A DNA stretch of 25,142 bases from 2-01-FULL-45-10 sp964450115 (GCA_964450115.1 CAYVCD010000010.1:1-25142), one strand, 5' to 3'; numbered from the stretch's first letter, positions 13,877 through 23,700 are shown. Numbers and translations: made by a program. Notes: generated by a model from the letters alone, not told the origin.

Positions 13877-16072
13877 ATGAGTATAAGGCAAAAGATTCTG
13901 TTCAAGATTAAGTCTGTGGAGCTGGCTAAAATATCGCACCCAAAGAAAGTTTCATCGTATTTCGGAGAGAACACTTTCAGCGTTGCCACTATGCGCAAGT
14001 ATATCTCCAAGAGCACGTTTGAGGCTTTTCAGAGGTGGATATCCGATGGGATCACCATATCTAAAAAGCAGGCGGATGAAATAGCCGATGCCATGAAGGA
14101 ATGGGCAATAGAGAAAGGTGCCACGTATTATACGCACTGGTTCCAGCCAATGACCGGGCTTACCGCTGAAAAGCACGATAGCTTCATATCTATAGCAGGG
14201 CCGGGAAAAGTGGTCGAGAAGCTATCGGGTAACAAGCTTATCCAGGGCGAGCCTGACGCGAGCAGCTTCCCTTCTGGTGGTATAAGAGCGACGTTTGAGG
14301 CCAGGGGCTATACAGCCTGGGACCCGTCAAGTCCGGCTTTCATAATAGAGAGCAAGCTTGGCAAGACATTGTGCATACCCACAATATTCATATCCTATAA
14401 CGGCGAAGCTCTCGACAAGAAACTTCCTCTCCTGCGTTCTGATGAAGCCGTAAGTAAGTCTGCTGTAAATCTGCTCAAGATATTCGGCCATAAGGAAACA
14501 AAGAAGGTTATTTCGACTTGCGGAGCAGAGCAGGAGTACTTTCTTATAGACAAGAATTACTACAATCTGAGGCAGGATCTCCTAATGACCGGCCGTACCC
14601 TCGTTGGAGCGCCGTCCCCGAAAGGTCAGCAGCTAGAGGACCAGTATTTCGGAACGATCAAGGAGAGGGTGGCCAACTTCATGTATGAGGTCGCTGAAGA
14701 GGCATATAAGCTCGGCATACCTGTGATGACGAGGCATAACGAAGTAGCGCCTCATCAGTACGAATTTGCGCCCATATTCGAAGAGTCGAATCTGGCTGCC
14801 GATCACAACCAGCTGTTGATGGATGTCATGAAGAAGGTGGCCTTGCGCCATAATCTGGTCGTTCTACTGCATGAGAAACCGTTCGCGGGCATCAACGGAA
14901 GCGGCAAGCACCTAAACTGGTCGCTTGCAGACGACCACGGTTCCAATCTATTAAACCCCGGAGATACCCCTGAAGACAACCTGCAATTCCTGGCAGTTCT
15001 CGCAGCGGTATTAAGAGGCGTATATCTTCACGCTGACCTTCTGCGCGCCAGCGTCGCTCTAGCGGGTAATGAACACCGTCTCGGAGCTAACGAGGCGCCG
15101 CCGGCCATCATAAGCGTATTTCTTGGCGACCAGCTCAATTCGATCTTAAACATGATCGAAAAGGGCTCAAAAAATAAAGTTTCAAAGAGCGATATAATAG
15201 ATCTCGGGGTTGCGAGACTTCCGAAGTTCAATAAAGATTCCACTGACAGGAACAGGACCTCGCCTTTTGCGTTCACGGGAACCAAGTTCGAATTCCGCGC
15301 CGTAGGGTCCTCGCAAAATATATCTACGCCCATTGCCGTGATCAATACCATAATCGCCGACTCCCTGGATCACGTAGCCGGAGAGATAAAGAAGGCTTCC
15401 GGCAAGGGGAAGGATTTTAATACCGCCGTCATGCAGGTCATCGCAAAGATAGCGAAAGATACTAAAGATATAAGGTTCGAGGGGAATAACTACTCACCTG
15501 AATGGGTAAAAGAGGCGCATAAGAGGGGGCTCGGTGACGTAGCCTCCACCGCTTCAGCTTTAGAAGCGCTTACCAAGAAAGAGAATATAGAGCTATTTGA
15601 AAGATACAAAGTATTCTCCAGGGAAGAGCTGCTGGCTCGATATCACATATGGGTACATACTTATAACCTGATCCTTGAGATAGAAGCAAATACGCTTAAC
15701 GAGATGGTCAATGCCAGCATATTACCCGCGGGATATAAGTATCAAAAACTATTGTCCGACAATGTAGCAGGGCTAGTAGGCCTTAAAAGAACGGCCGGCA
15801 TAAAACTGGATGCCGCCGCGCTGAAGAACCAGGAAGAGCACCTGTGCGACGTTGTGGAAAAGATATATTACGTAAGACGCAATGTCAAGAAGATGGTAGA
15901 TCTGCTTAAGAAAGCCAAAGATCTGGATGGAGAGAAACGCGCCAAACTCTATTATGAGGAGCTGAAGCCGCTGATGGATCATATAAGAAAGCACGTTGAT
16001 GCGCTTGAGTGCGTCGTCTCCGATGAAGATTGGGATCTGCCAAAATACAGAGAGATGCTGTTTATTAAATAA
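13877..16072 (+). CDS. glnN: Class III glutamine synthetase
   Basis: A protein of 731 aa, the length of the GSIII class found in Bacteroides, cyanobacteria and some anaerobes, and much longer than GSI. It joins ammonia and glutamate using ATP. Class segments are clear: GGIRATFEARGYTAWDP, EQEYFLID, NEVAPHQYEFAPIFEESN, GINGSGKHLNWSL, GNEHRLGANEAPPAI and TSPFAFTGTKFEFRAVG. No adenylylation-type tyrosine site (NLYDLPPEE) is seen, as expected for this class. It lies between glnK and a small HTH gene in the same operon, which feeds glutamine to GltBD two genes later. Confidence 0.97.
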   Translation: MSIRQKILFKIKSVELAKISHPKKVSSYFGENTFSVATMRKYISKSTFEAFQRWISDGITISKKQADEIADAMKEWAIEKGATYYTHWFQPMTGLTAEKHDSFISIAGPGKVVEKLSGNKLIQGEPDASSFPSGGIRATFEARGYTAWDPSSPAFIIESKLGKTLCIPTIFISYNGEALDKKLPLLRSDEAVSKSAVNLLKIFGHKETKKVISTCGAEQEYFLIDKNYYNLRQDLLMTGRTLVGAPSPKGQQLEDQYFGTIKERVANFMYEVAEEAYKLGIPVMTRHNEVAPHQYEFAPIFEESNLAADHNQLLMDVMKKVALRHNLVVLLHEKPFAGINGSGKHLNWSLADDHGSNLLNPGDTPEDNLQFLAVLAAVLRGVYLHADLLRASVALAGNEHRLGANEAPPAIISVFLGDQLNSILNMIEKGSKNKVSKSDIIDLGVARLPKFNKDSTDRNRTSPFAFTGTKFEFRAVGSSQNISTPIAVINTIIADSLDHVAGEIKKASGKGKDFNTAVMQVIAKIAKDTKDIRFEGNNYSPEWVKEAHKRGLGDVASTASALEALTKKENIELFERYKVFSREELLARYHIWVHTYNLILEIEANTLNEMVNASILPAGYKYQKLLSDNVAGLVGLKRTAGIKLDAAALKNQEEHLCDVVEKIYYVRRNVKKMVDLLKKAKDLDGEKRAKLYYEELKPLMDHIRKHVDALECVVSDEDWDLPKYREMLFIK

Positions 16073-16092
16073 AGATAAGAAGGCAAAATGAT

Positions 16093-16278
16093 ATGGGGAA
16101 GGATACAGAGCTCTACAGGTCCGTCATACGATCGATAGAGAAGCCTCTTATAGAGAAGACTCTTGAGAGCACCAAAGGGAATCAATTAAAGGCGGCGAGG
16201 ATACTTGGAATAAACCGTAATACGATACGCTCCAAGATCAGGAAGCTTGACATAGACACAAGGAGATGGAAGGTTTGA
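16093..16278 (+). CDS. Stand-alone Fis/NtrC-type DNA-binding protein
   Basis: A protein of 61 aa consisting only of the Fis-type helix-turn-helix that ends NtrC regulators: SIEKPLIEKTLESTKGNQ then KAARILGINRNTIRSKIRKL. There is no receiver and no AAA+ sigma-54 activation domain, and no sign of a broken upstream part; it has its own Shine-Dalgarno (AAGAAGG, 16076-16082). It may bind operon promoters as a small nucleoid-type or repressor protein, or compete with a full NtrC at its sites. The gltB start follows two bases after its stop. Placement between glutamine synthetase and glutamate synthase supports a nitrogen role. Confidence 0.8.
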   Translation: MGKDTELYRSVIRSIEKPLIEKTLESTKGNQLKAARILGINRNTIRSKIRKLDIDTRRWKV

Positions 16279-16280
16279 CG

Positions 16281-19200
16281 ATGAATTACGCGCACCGACC
16301 GAAAAGACAGGGGCTTTACGATCCCGCGTTCGAACACGACGCTTGCGGCGTTGGCTTTGTCTGCGATATAACAGGCAAAAGGTCGAATGAGATGATAGCG
16401 AAAGGGATCGAGGTCCTCGAGAGGCTCTCTCATCGCGGCGCCACCGGCGCCGACCCCAAGACCGGCGACGGAGCCGGCATACTCATACAGATGCCTCACG
16501 AATTCTTCGCCAAGGTGTGTCCCGGATCTAATATCGACCTGCCCGGCCCGGGTGAATATGGCGCAGGCCTGGTATTTTTGCCCACCGGCAATAAGGATCG
16601 CAAGTTATGTAAAGACGTCCTGTATGAAGCTGCAAAAGAGGAAGGGCTGGAGATATTGGGATGGAGAGAGGTCCCGGTAGATGATTCGGATATAGGCATA
16701 TGCGCAAAAGATACGCAGCCGGCGATAGAGCAGGTCTTCATTAAAGGGAACAAAGCCATAAAAGACGCCCTCTCTTTCGAAAGAAAATTATACACAACAA
16801 GAAAGAAGGCCGAGAACAGGATACGGTCATTGGAAATTGACAGCGGCTCGCTCTTTTACATCACCAATATATCGGCTAGAACCCTCTCTTATAAAGGGCT
16901 TCTGATGCCTGACCAGCTTGGCAAATTCTTCGTAGACCTTAAGGACAGCTATATCAAGAGCGCCATAACTATGGTCCACTCAAGGTATAGCACAAACACA
17001 TTTCCGACTTGGGACCTGGCACAGCCATTCAGATTTTTGGCGCATAACGGAGAGATAAATACCCTGCGGGGCAATATAAACTGGATGAGGGCAAGAGAGG
17101 GGCTGCTGGAGAGCGGTCTCTTCGGGAAAGAGATAAAAGAGATATTTCCGGCAATAACACCGGGCGGGAGCGATTCAGCGGCTATAGATAACATATTTGA
17201 GCTCCTGGTGCTGTCCGGACGGTCGCTGGAGCATGCCATGATGATGCTTATCCCTAATGCGTGGGAACAGGACAAGGCCATGTCAGCCGCTCTAAAGAAT
17301 TTCTATAAATACCACGCGTGCATGATGGAACCGTGGGACGGGCCTGCCGCAATATCGTTCACGGACGGAACAAAGGTAGGCGCGGTACTGGACAGGAACG
17401 GATTACGGCCTGCGCGTTACATGATCACAAAAGATAGGATGGTGGTGATGGCTTCCGAAGCGGGGGCGCTGGATATCGCCCCAGAGAAGATCCTCGCCTC
17501 CGGCAAGATCGAGCCCGGAAAGATGTTATTAATAGACACCTCCCTGGGAGAGATAATTGAAGGTTCCGATATCAAGGATAAAGTCGCAAGATCCCGACCG
17601 TATGGGGCATGGTTAAAGGAGAATATGGTGGAGTTCGCATCCCTGAAGGCTAAGAGCATAAAGGAAACTGCCATAAAAGACATTTCGGCGCTCGAAAAAG
17701 CTTTCGGTTACACAAGAGAGGATATGAAGTACATAATAAAGCCGATGGCCGAAAAAGCCCAGGAGCCTATAGGTTCGATGGGGAACGATACGCCTCACGC
17801 TGTGCTTTCGAACGAGAGCAATCTTCTATTCTCATATTTTAAACAATTGTTCGCGCAGGTCACCAATCCCGCCATAGATCCGATAAGGGAAGAGCTTGTC
17901 ATGAGCCTTGAAACGTACCTGGGGCCGGAGAAGAACTTATTAGACGAGACCCCTCTTCATTGCCATAAGCTGAGGATGAAAAGCCCTATACTCACAAACG
18001 AAGACCTGAACAAAATACGCAACATAAGCATCAATGGATTCAGGACAAAGACGATATCGCTGCTTTTCGGCACAAAGAAGATAAAGGACCTCTCAAAAAG
18101 ATTGGACGCAATATGCCATGAAGCGTCTGGGGCAATAAAGGCGGGGTATACCTTTATAATACTGAGCGACAGGGGCGTGAAAAAAGGCAGAGCTGCCATA
18201 CCGAGCCTTTTAGCTTTGGGAGCAGTGCACCAGCGCCTCGTCAAAGAAAGTCTTCGCGCGCGCATTGGGATCATCATCGAAAGCGCCGAACCCAGAGAGG
18301 TGCACCACCTTGCCGTCTTATTCGGATATGGAGCTGACTGCGTAAATCCGTATCTTGCATATGGTGCGATAGGAGAGCTGATCAAGGAGGGCGATCTGAA
18401 CTTAAGTTATGGGTCAGCGCAGGATAATTATATCAAGGCGCTTGAGAAAGGCATACTAAAGGTGCTTTCAAAGATGGGGATATCCACCCTTCAAAGCTAC
18501 AGAGGCGCTCAAATATTCGAAGCGCTTGGACTGAGCGATAGTGTTATAGATAAATGTTTCACTGGGACTCCGTCAAGGATAGGGGGAATAGGCTTAAGAC
18601 AAATAACCGCCGAAACTATAAAAAGAAATGAGGAAGCTTACCCCGAAAGCGGTTACGAGAACCTTGAGCTAAAGACCGGTGGACTGTACCAATGGAAGAG
18701 GGACGGAGAATTTCATCTCTGGAACCCCCAGACTATCGCGGCATTACAGGATGCGGCATGGTGCGGCGATTACAAAAAATATAAAGAATTTTCCAAATTA
18801 ATAAATGATCAAACGTCTAATCCCTGCACGCTGCGTTCATTATTAAAATTCAAGAGGGCCAAGCCCATTTCGTTGGATGAAGTAGAGAGCCCGGAGTCTA
18901 TAGTAAAACGTTTTGCGACCGGCGCAATGAGTTTTGGTTCAATAAGCAAAGAGGCTCATGAAACTATCGCTATCGCCATGAATAGACTGGGAGCAAAGTC
19001 TAATACGGGAGAAGGCGGGGAAGATCCTTTGAGATTCAACAACCTTCCGGACTGCGACTCCCTAAGAAGCGCGATAAAGCAGGTCGCATCCGGCAGGTTC
19101 GGCGTAACGACGAATTATCTTGTCAATGCGGATGAAATACAGATAAAGATAGCGCAGGGCGCGAAGCCCGGAGAGGGAGGCCAACTGCCCGGACACAAAG

Positions 19201-20810
19201 TAAGTTTGACGATCGCAAAGACCCGCTACACTACGCCCGGAGTGACGCTGATCTCGCCGCCGCCGCATCACGACATATACTCCATAGAAGATTTGGCGCA
19301 ACTCATATTCGATCTTAAGAACGTCAACCCAAAAGCGCGGATAAGCGTAAAGCTCGTCTCTGAGATGGGTGTGGGCACGGTAGCGGCCGGTGTGGCAAAA
19401 GGGCACGCGGAGATGATATTGATCTCAGGAGGGGACGGCGGGACGGGCGCATCTCCATTGAGCTCAATAAAACATGCGGGACTGCCTTGGGAGCTCGGAC
19501 TTTCCGAGACTCATCAGACGCTTGTTCTTAACTCCTTACGAAGCAGGGTACGGCTCCAAACGGACGGACAATTAAGGACAGGCAGGGATATAGCGATAGC
19601 CGCATTATTGGGAGCGGATGAGTTCGGATTCGCGAGCGCCATCCTCGTAATCTTAGGATGCGTGATGCTAAGGCACTGCCATCTTAATAATTGCTCGGTC
19701 GGTGTAGCGACACAGGATGAGGTATTGAGAACAAGATTCAGGGGCAGGCCGGAATATATCGTCAATTATCTACGGTTCGTGGTGGAAGAACTGCGCGAGA
19801 TAATGGCCTCGCTCGGGATAAGGACCGTTGACGAAATGGTCGGAAGAGTAGATCTTCTTGAGCCGAACGGATCGATGCCCGCGCTTAAGGACAAAGGCTT
19901 GGACCTTTCCCGGATACTATACAAACCAAATAAATTTAACGTCTCCACTACCGATGACATAACGGCACAGGACCACGGGATCGATAAGGTGATGGACCTT
20001 GAGCTTATAAGATTAACGAAAGATTCTCTCGATAAGGCGATGCCCGTAAAGATAGAGCTTCCGATCAGCAACATAAACAGGACCACGGGCGCCATGCTGA
20101 GCGGAAGGATCTGTAAAATTCATGGAGAAGACGGATTACCGGAAGATACCATACAATGTAAGTTCAGAGGGGCGGCCGGCCAAAGCTTCGGAGCGTTCCT
20201 AACAAAGGGCGTCACATTTTCTCTTGAAGGAATGGCGAATGATTACGTCGGCAAAGGTATATCCGGAGGCAAGATAATAATAAGACCTGATAGGGAATCG
20301 GACTATAAGGCAGAGGTGAATATCATAATAGGAAACACGGCCTTTTACGGCGCCATATCCGGAGAGGCCTATATAAGAGGAGTCTCTGGTGAGAGATTTT
20401 GCATAAGAAATTCCGGCCTTTACGCGGTCGTAGAGGGCGTTGGGGATCATGGCTGTGAATATATGACGGGCGGCAGGGTTATTGTGCTCGGCAGAACGGG
20501 AAGGAACTTCGCCGCCGGCATGTCGGGAGGCATCGCTTATATCTACGACAAAGACCGGCTTTTCAAGGATAACTGCAATCTTAGCATGGCGGATATCGAG
20601 AATATCGATGCCGAAGACGAGGAGACGCTACGCAATATGCTCGCAAATCATTTAAAGTTCACCCAAAGCCCGGTCGCCGGAAAGATACTGCATGAATTCA
20701 GAAGAGAGAAGAAGGCCTTTGTCAAGGTCATGCCCACAGAATATAAGCGCATAATGAAGGCCAAGATGGACGAATATAAACTTGAACTTTCAGAGGTGTC
20801 CGATGGGTGA
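16281..20810 (+). CDS. gltB: Glutamate synthase large subunit
   Basis: A protein of about 1509 aa that moves the amide nitrogen of glutamine to 2-oxoglutarate to give two glutamates. The N-terminal glutaminase nucleophile is Cys22 in HDACGVGFV, preceded by a short propeptide. VHSRYSTNTFPTWDLAQPF and AHNGEINTLRGN are typical. The FMN domain carries the [3Fe-4S] cysteines Cys1127, Cys1133 and Cys1138 (C-x5-C-x4-C). The C-terminal repeats (GGKIIIRPD, GGRVIVLG, GGIAYIY) form the beta helix. I prefer ATG 16281, with GGAAGG seven bases upstream, over ATG 16266, whose Shine-Dalgarno would be too close. It overlaps gltD by eight bases. Confidence 0.97.
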   Translation: MNYAHRPKRQGLYDPAFEHDACGVGFVCDITGKRSNEMIAKGIEVLERLSHRGATGADPKTGDGAGILIQMPHEFFAKVCPGSNIDLPGPGEYGAGLVFLPTGNKDRKLCKDVLYEAAKEEGLEILGWREVPVDDSDIGICAKDTQPAIEQVFIKGNKAIKDALSFERKLYTTRKKAENRIRSLEIDSGSLFYITNISARTLSYKGLLMPDQLGKFFVDLKDSYIKSAITMVHSRYSTNTFPTWDLAQPFRFLAHNGEINTLRGNINWMRAREGLLESGLFGKEIKEIFPAITPGGSDSAAIDNIFELLVLSGRSLEHAMMMLIPNAWEQDKAMSAALKNFYKYHACMMEPWDGPAAISFTDGTKVGAVLDRNGLRPARYMITKDRMVVMASEAGALDIAPEKILASGKIEPGKMLLIDTSLGEIIEGSDIKDKVARSRPYGAWLKENMVEFASLKAKSIKETAIKDISALEKAFGYTREDMKYIIKPMAEKAQEPIGSMGNDTPHAVLSNESNLLFSYFKQLFAQVTNPAIDPIREELVMSLETYLGPEKNLLDETPLHCHKLRMKSPILTNEDLNKIRNISINGFRTKTISLLFGTKKIKDLSKRLDAICHEASGAIKAGYTFIILSDRGVKKGRAAIPSLLALGAVHQRLVKESLRARIGIIIESAEPREVHHLAVLFGYGADCVNPYLAYGAIGELIKEGDLNLSYGSAQDNYIKALEKGILKVLSKMGISTLQSYRGAQIFEALGLSDSVIDKCFTGTPSRIGGIGLRQITAETIKRNEEAYPESGYENLELKTGGLYQWKRDGEFHLWNPQTIAALQDAAWCGDYKKYKEFSKLINDQTSNPCTLRSLLKFKRAKPISLDEVESPESIVKRFATGAMSFGSISKEAHETIAIAMNRLGAKSNTGEGGEDPLRFNNLPDCDSLRSAIKQVASGRFGVTTNYLVNADEIQIKIAQGAKPGEGGQLPGHKVSLTIAKTRYTTPGVTLISPPPHHDIYSIEDLAQLIFDLKNVNPKARISVKLVSEMGVGTVAAGVAKGHAEMILISGGDGGTGASPLSSIKHAGLPWELGLSETHQTLVLNSLRSRVRLQTDGQLRTGRDIAIAALLGADEFGFASAILVILGCVMLRHCHLNNCSVGVATQDEVLRTRFRGRPEYIVNYLRFVVEELREIMASLGIRTVDEMVGRVDLLEPNGSMPALKDKGLDLSRILYKPNKFNVSTTDDITAQDHGIDKVMDLELIRLTKDSLDKAMPVKIELPISNINRTTGAMLSGRICKIHGEDGLPEDTIQCKFRGAAGQSFGAFLTKGVTFSLEGMANDYVGKGISGGKIIIRPDRESDYKAEVNIIIGNTAFYGAISGEAYIRGVSGERFCIRNSGLYAVVEGVGDHGCEYMTGGRVIVLGRTGRNFAAGMSGGIAYIYDKDRLFKDNCNLSMADIENIDAEDEETLRNMLANHLKFTQSPVAGKILHEFRREKKAFVKVMPTEYKRIMKAKMDEYKLELSEVSDG

Positions 20811-22197
20811 TATTAAAGGTTTCTTAAAGGTCAAGAGGGCGCCGTCTTCATACAGGAGTGTGGGCGAGCGCCTGAAGGATTATCGGTCCGTGGCTCTATC
20901 ACGAAAAGAGGGGAGCTCCATCGATCAGGCCTCACGCTGTATGGACTGCGGGACCCCGTTCTGCCATTGGGCCTGCCCGATAGGGAACTATATTCCCGAA
21001 TGGAACGACCTCTTATTCAGGGGTGAATGGAAAAAAGCGCTCGAGCTTTTGAGTACAACGAATAATCTTCCGGAAGTAACGGGAAGGCTTTGCCCCGCAA
21101 CTTGCGAATACGCCTGTGTCCTCGGTATAAATGATGATTCTGTCACCATAAGGGAGAATGAACTATCTATAATCGAGAACGGGTTCGATTCAAATTTAAT
21201 AAGACCGCAACCGCCAAAAAATAGGACAGGTAAATATGTTGCTGTGATAGGATCCGGCCCCGCGGGACTTGCATGTGCCGATCAATTAAACAAGGCAGGA
21301 CACCATGTGACCGTATTTGAAAAAGATAATAAGATTGGCGGCATACTACGCTATGGTATACCCGACTTTAAGCTGGAAAAGCGCATCCTTGACAGGCGGA
21401 TAAATATATTCAAAAAAGATGGGATAAAATTTCTTACTTCTACAAACGCGGGCATCGATTATAAGGCGGGCCGTCTATTGAAAGAATTTGACGCTATCTG
21501 TCTGGCTGGAGGCTCAAGAAAACCGCGCGACTTGAATGTGGAAGGCAGGGATCTGAATGGCATATATTTCGCCATGGATTATCTCGTGCAAGCCAACAGG
21601 CTCGTTGCAGGCCAGATGATCGAAGCCTCCGACGTCATAAGCGCACGGAATAAAAAAGTGCTAGTTATCGGAGGCGGTGACACAGGCGCCGATTGCGTGG
21701 GCACAGCACACAGACAGGGAGCCGGATCTGTTGTCCAGATCGAAGTTCTACCCGAGCCGCCCGAATGCAGGACGTGTGACTGCCCGTGGCCTAAATATCC
21801 GGCAATCCTGAGAACATCCACCAGTCACGAGGAGGGTGGAATTAGGAGATGGTCGGTATCAACAAAAAGGTTCGTTGGCGAGAATGGATGGGTAAAAAAA
21901 GTTTCTTGCTCCAGCGAAGGAGATGATTTTGAGATCGAGGCTGACATCGTAATATTGGCCATAGGATTCGTTCATCCGGAACACGATATATTACTTAATG
22001 AGCTCAAGATAGAATTTGACACAAAAGGAAATGTAAAGACCGGGGACGATTACATGACTTCACGTAAAGGCCTATTCTCCGCAGGAGATATGAGGCGTGG
22101 TCAGTCGCTGATAGTATGGGCCATATCCGAGGGGCGTCGCAGCGCGTATAATATAGACAAATATTTGACCGGTAGATCTAATCTGCCAAAATTATGA
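20803..22197 (+). CDS. gltD: Glutamate synthase small subunit
   Basis: A protein of 464 aa that passes electrons from NAD(P)H to GltB. The N-terminus has Cys46, Cys49, Cys54 and Cys58 (RCMDCGTPFCHWACP) and GRLCPATCEYAC for iron-sulfur clusters. VAVIGSGPAGLACADQL binds FAD and VLVIGGGDTGADC binds the nicotinamide nucleotide; the end has GLFSAGDMRRGQSLIVWAI. I chose ATG 20803 (MGDIKGFLK) with GAGGTG five bases upstream; an in-frame ATG at 20782 would add residues unlike the family. It is the last gene of the seven-gene operon; the gdhA promoter begins seven bases after its stop. Confidence 0.96.
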   Translation: MGDIKGFLKVKRAPSSYRSVGERLKDYRSVALSRKEGSSIDQASRCMDCGTPFCHWACPIGNYIPEWNDLLFRGEWKKALELLSTTNNLPEVTGRLCPATCEYACVLGINDDSVTIRENELSIIENGFDSNLIRPQPPKNRTGKYVAVIGSGPAGLACADQLNKAGHHVTVFEKDNKIGGILRYGIPDFKLEKRILDRRINIFKKDGIKFLTSTNAGIDYKAGRLLKEFDAICLAGGSRKPRDLNVEGRDLNGIYFAMDYLVQANRLVAGQMIEASDVISARNKKVLVIGGGDTGADCVGTAHRQGAGSVVQIEVLPEPPECRTCDCPWPKYPAILRTSTSHEEGGIRRWSVSTKRFVGENGWVKKVSCSSEGDDFEIEADIVILAIGFVHPEHDILLNELKIEFDTKGNVKTGDDYMTSRKGLFSAGDMRRGQSLIVWAISEGRRSAYNIDKYLTGRSNLPKL

Positions 22198-22203
22198 TTA
22201 TTC

Positions 22204-22232
22204 TTGACAAAGAAAGAGCGCATAGCTATAAT
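22204..22232 (+). promoter_or_regulatory. Consensus sigma-70 promoter of gdhA
   Basis: TTGACA (22204-22209), a 17-base spacer and TATAAT (22227-22232): a perfect match in both boxes and spacing. So strong a promoter suggests that control is applied after initiation, which fits the terminator just downstream. The expected start is near 22239. Confidence 0.9.
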
Positions 22233-22244
22233 CCTACCCCAAGA

Positions 22245-22279
22245 GGACAAAGACGTCCCTAGTAAGACAGGGGTGTCTT
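22245..22279 (+). promoter_or_regulatory. Dual hexaloop element in the gdhA leader (candidate ANTAR target)
   Basis: Two hairpins five bases apart: GGAC-AAAGAC-GTCC (22245-22258) and AAGAC-AGGGGT-GTCTT (22264-22279). Both loops are six bases with A at position 1 and G at position 4, the rule described for ANTAR binding sites. The terminator uses the loop and 3' arm of each hairpin, so the pair and the terminator cannot form together. Structure is seen; protein binding is inferred. Confidence 0.7.
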
Positions 22280-22284
22280 TTTTA
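22250..22284 (+). terminator. Leader terminator of gdhA
   Basis: An 11-bp stem with two G-U pairs (22250-22260 with 22269-22279), an 8-base loop and a run of T. It lies about 11 bases after the expected transcription start and about 60 bases before the gene, so it can act as an attenuator for gdhA as well as end the gltD transcript. Confidence 0.9.
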
Positions 22285-22344
22285 TTTTGTTTATTTATGC
22301 ATAAAAATTAGGCAGTTTTTATAAAAATAGGGGAGGAGCTTGTG

Positions 22345-23679
22345 ATGAAGAGAATAGAAGAGTTCATGGCAAAAGTAATAGAGAAGAATCCCGCGGAGCT
22401 TGAGTTCCACCAGGCTGTGCTGGAAGTGGCCGAATCCGTAATGCCTCTGATAGAGGAGACCCCGAAATATAAGAATTCCAAAATACTTGAAAGAATGGTA
22501 GAGCCGGAAAGAGTGATAATGTTCCGCGTCCCATGGCTTAATGACAAGGGCGAGATACAGGTAAATAGAGGATTCCGTATAGAGATGAACAGCGCTATCG
22601 GTCCTTATAAAGGCGGCTTACGTTTTCATCCAAGCGTCAATCTCGGAGTATTGAAATTTCTCGCGTTTGAGCAGGTATTTAAGAACAGCTTAACAACATT
22701 GCCCATGGGCGGCGGCAAGGGCGGTTCAGATTTTGACCCGAAAGGCAAGACCGATAATGAAGTGATGAGATTCTGCCAGAGCTTTATGACGGAGCTTTCA
22801 AGACACATAGGCCCTGATACCGATGTTCCGGCCGGCGATATAGGAGTAGGCGGACGCGAGATCGGGTATATGTTCGGCCAATACAAAAGGCTGCGCAATG
22901 AGTTTACCGGCGTTCTCACCGGCAAGGGCTTGAACTGGGGCGGCAGCCTCATAAGGCCTGAAGCAACGGGTTACGGGTGCGTCTATTTCGTAGAAGAGAT
23001 GCTTAAGACCAGAGGCGAATCCTTAAAGGGAAAGACATGCGCCGTATCCGGCTCCGGCAACGTTGCTGAGTACACAGTAGAAAAGCTGATAGACTTAGGC
23101 GCTAAGGTAGTGACGCTCTCTGATTCCGACGGCTATATTTACGACAAAGGAGGGATAGACAAGAAAGAGCTCGCGTGCGTTCTCAATCTTAAGAACGTGA
23201 AGCGCGCCAGGATTAAAGATTGCGCAGCAGAGTTTAGCTGCAAGTACTTCGAGAAGAAGAGGCCATGGAGCGTAAAATGCGATATCGCGTTCCCTTCAGC
23301 CACGCAGAACGAGATCAGTGGTGAGGATGCCAAGACGCTCGTTAAGAACGGCTGCATTGCTATAGGCGAGGGTGCGAACATGCCAACAACTCCCGAAGGC
23401 ATAAAAGTCTTCCAGGCGGCGAAGATCCTTTACGCTCCCGGCAAGGCCGCGAACGCAGGTGGTGTGGCGACCTCAGGGCTTGAGATGTCCCAGAACAGCA
23501 TGAGATTGTCATGGACTCGCGAAGAAGTGGACAGAAGGCTACACGACATCATGATATCGATCCACGAGAATTGCGTAAAGTACGGTAAAGAAGGTAAGTA
23601 TATTAATTACGTCAAGGGAGCAAACTTGGCCGGGTTCGTAAAAGTCGCGGATGCGATGATAGACCAGGGGCTTGTATAG
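22345..23679 (+). CDS. gdhA: Glutamate dehydrogenase, NADP-type hexameric family
   Basis: A protein of 444 aa, normal for the hexameric GDH of bacteria, which aminates 2-oxoglutarate with ammonia. The active-site segments are present: GPYKGGLRFHPSVN, PMGGGKGGSDFDPKGK with the catalytic lysine, PAGDIGVGGREIGYMFG, and the nucleotide fold VSGSGNVAEYTVEKL. The N-terminus and GGSLIRPEATGYG fit the NADP-linked subgroup; cofactor choice is inferred. I chose ATG 22345 over GTG 22342 because it sits six bases after GGGAGGAG (22331-22338). It has its own promoter and attenuator-like leader, so it is controlled apart from gltBD although it adjoins it. Confidence 0.96.
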   Translation: MKRIEEFMAKVIEKNPAELEFHQAVLEVAESVMPLIEETPKYKNSKILERMVEPERVIMFRVPWLNDKGEIQVNRGFRIEMNSAIGPYKGGLRFHPSVNLGVLKFLAFEQVFKNSLTTLPMGGGKGGSDFDPKGKTDNEVMRFCQSFMTELSRHIGPDTDVPAGDIGVGGREIGYMFGQYKRLRNEFTGVLTGKGLNWGGSLIRPEATGYGCVYFVEEMLKTRGESLKGKTCAVSGSGNVAEYTVEKLIDLGAKVVTLSDSDGYIYDKGGIDKKELACVLNLKNVKRARIKDCAAEFSCKYFEKKRPWSVKCDIAFPSATQNEISGEDAKTLVKNGCIAIGEGANMPTTPEGIKVFQAAKILYAPGKAANAGGVATSGLEMSQNSMRLSWTREEVDRRLHDIMISIHENCVKYGKEGKYINYVKGANLAGFVKVADAMIDQGLV

Positions 23680-23700
23680 TAATATTTATCAAGTCTATCC

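Noticed and set aside
16266..16280. Upstream ATG start for gltB
   Set aside because: The Shine-Dalgarno would be one base away; ATG 16281 has one at seven bases and matches the usual short propeptide.
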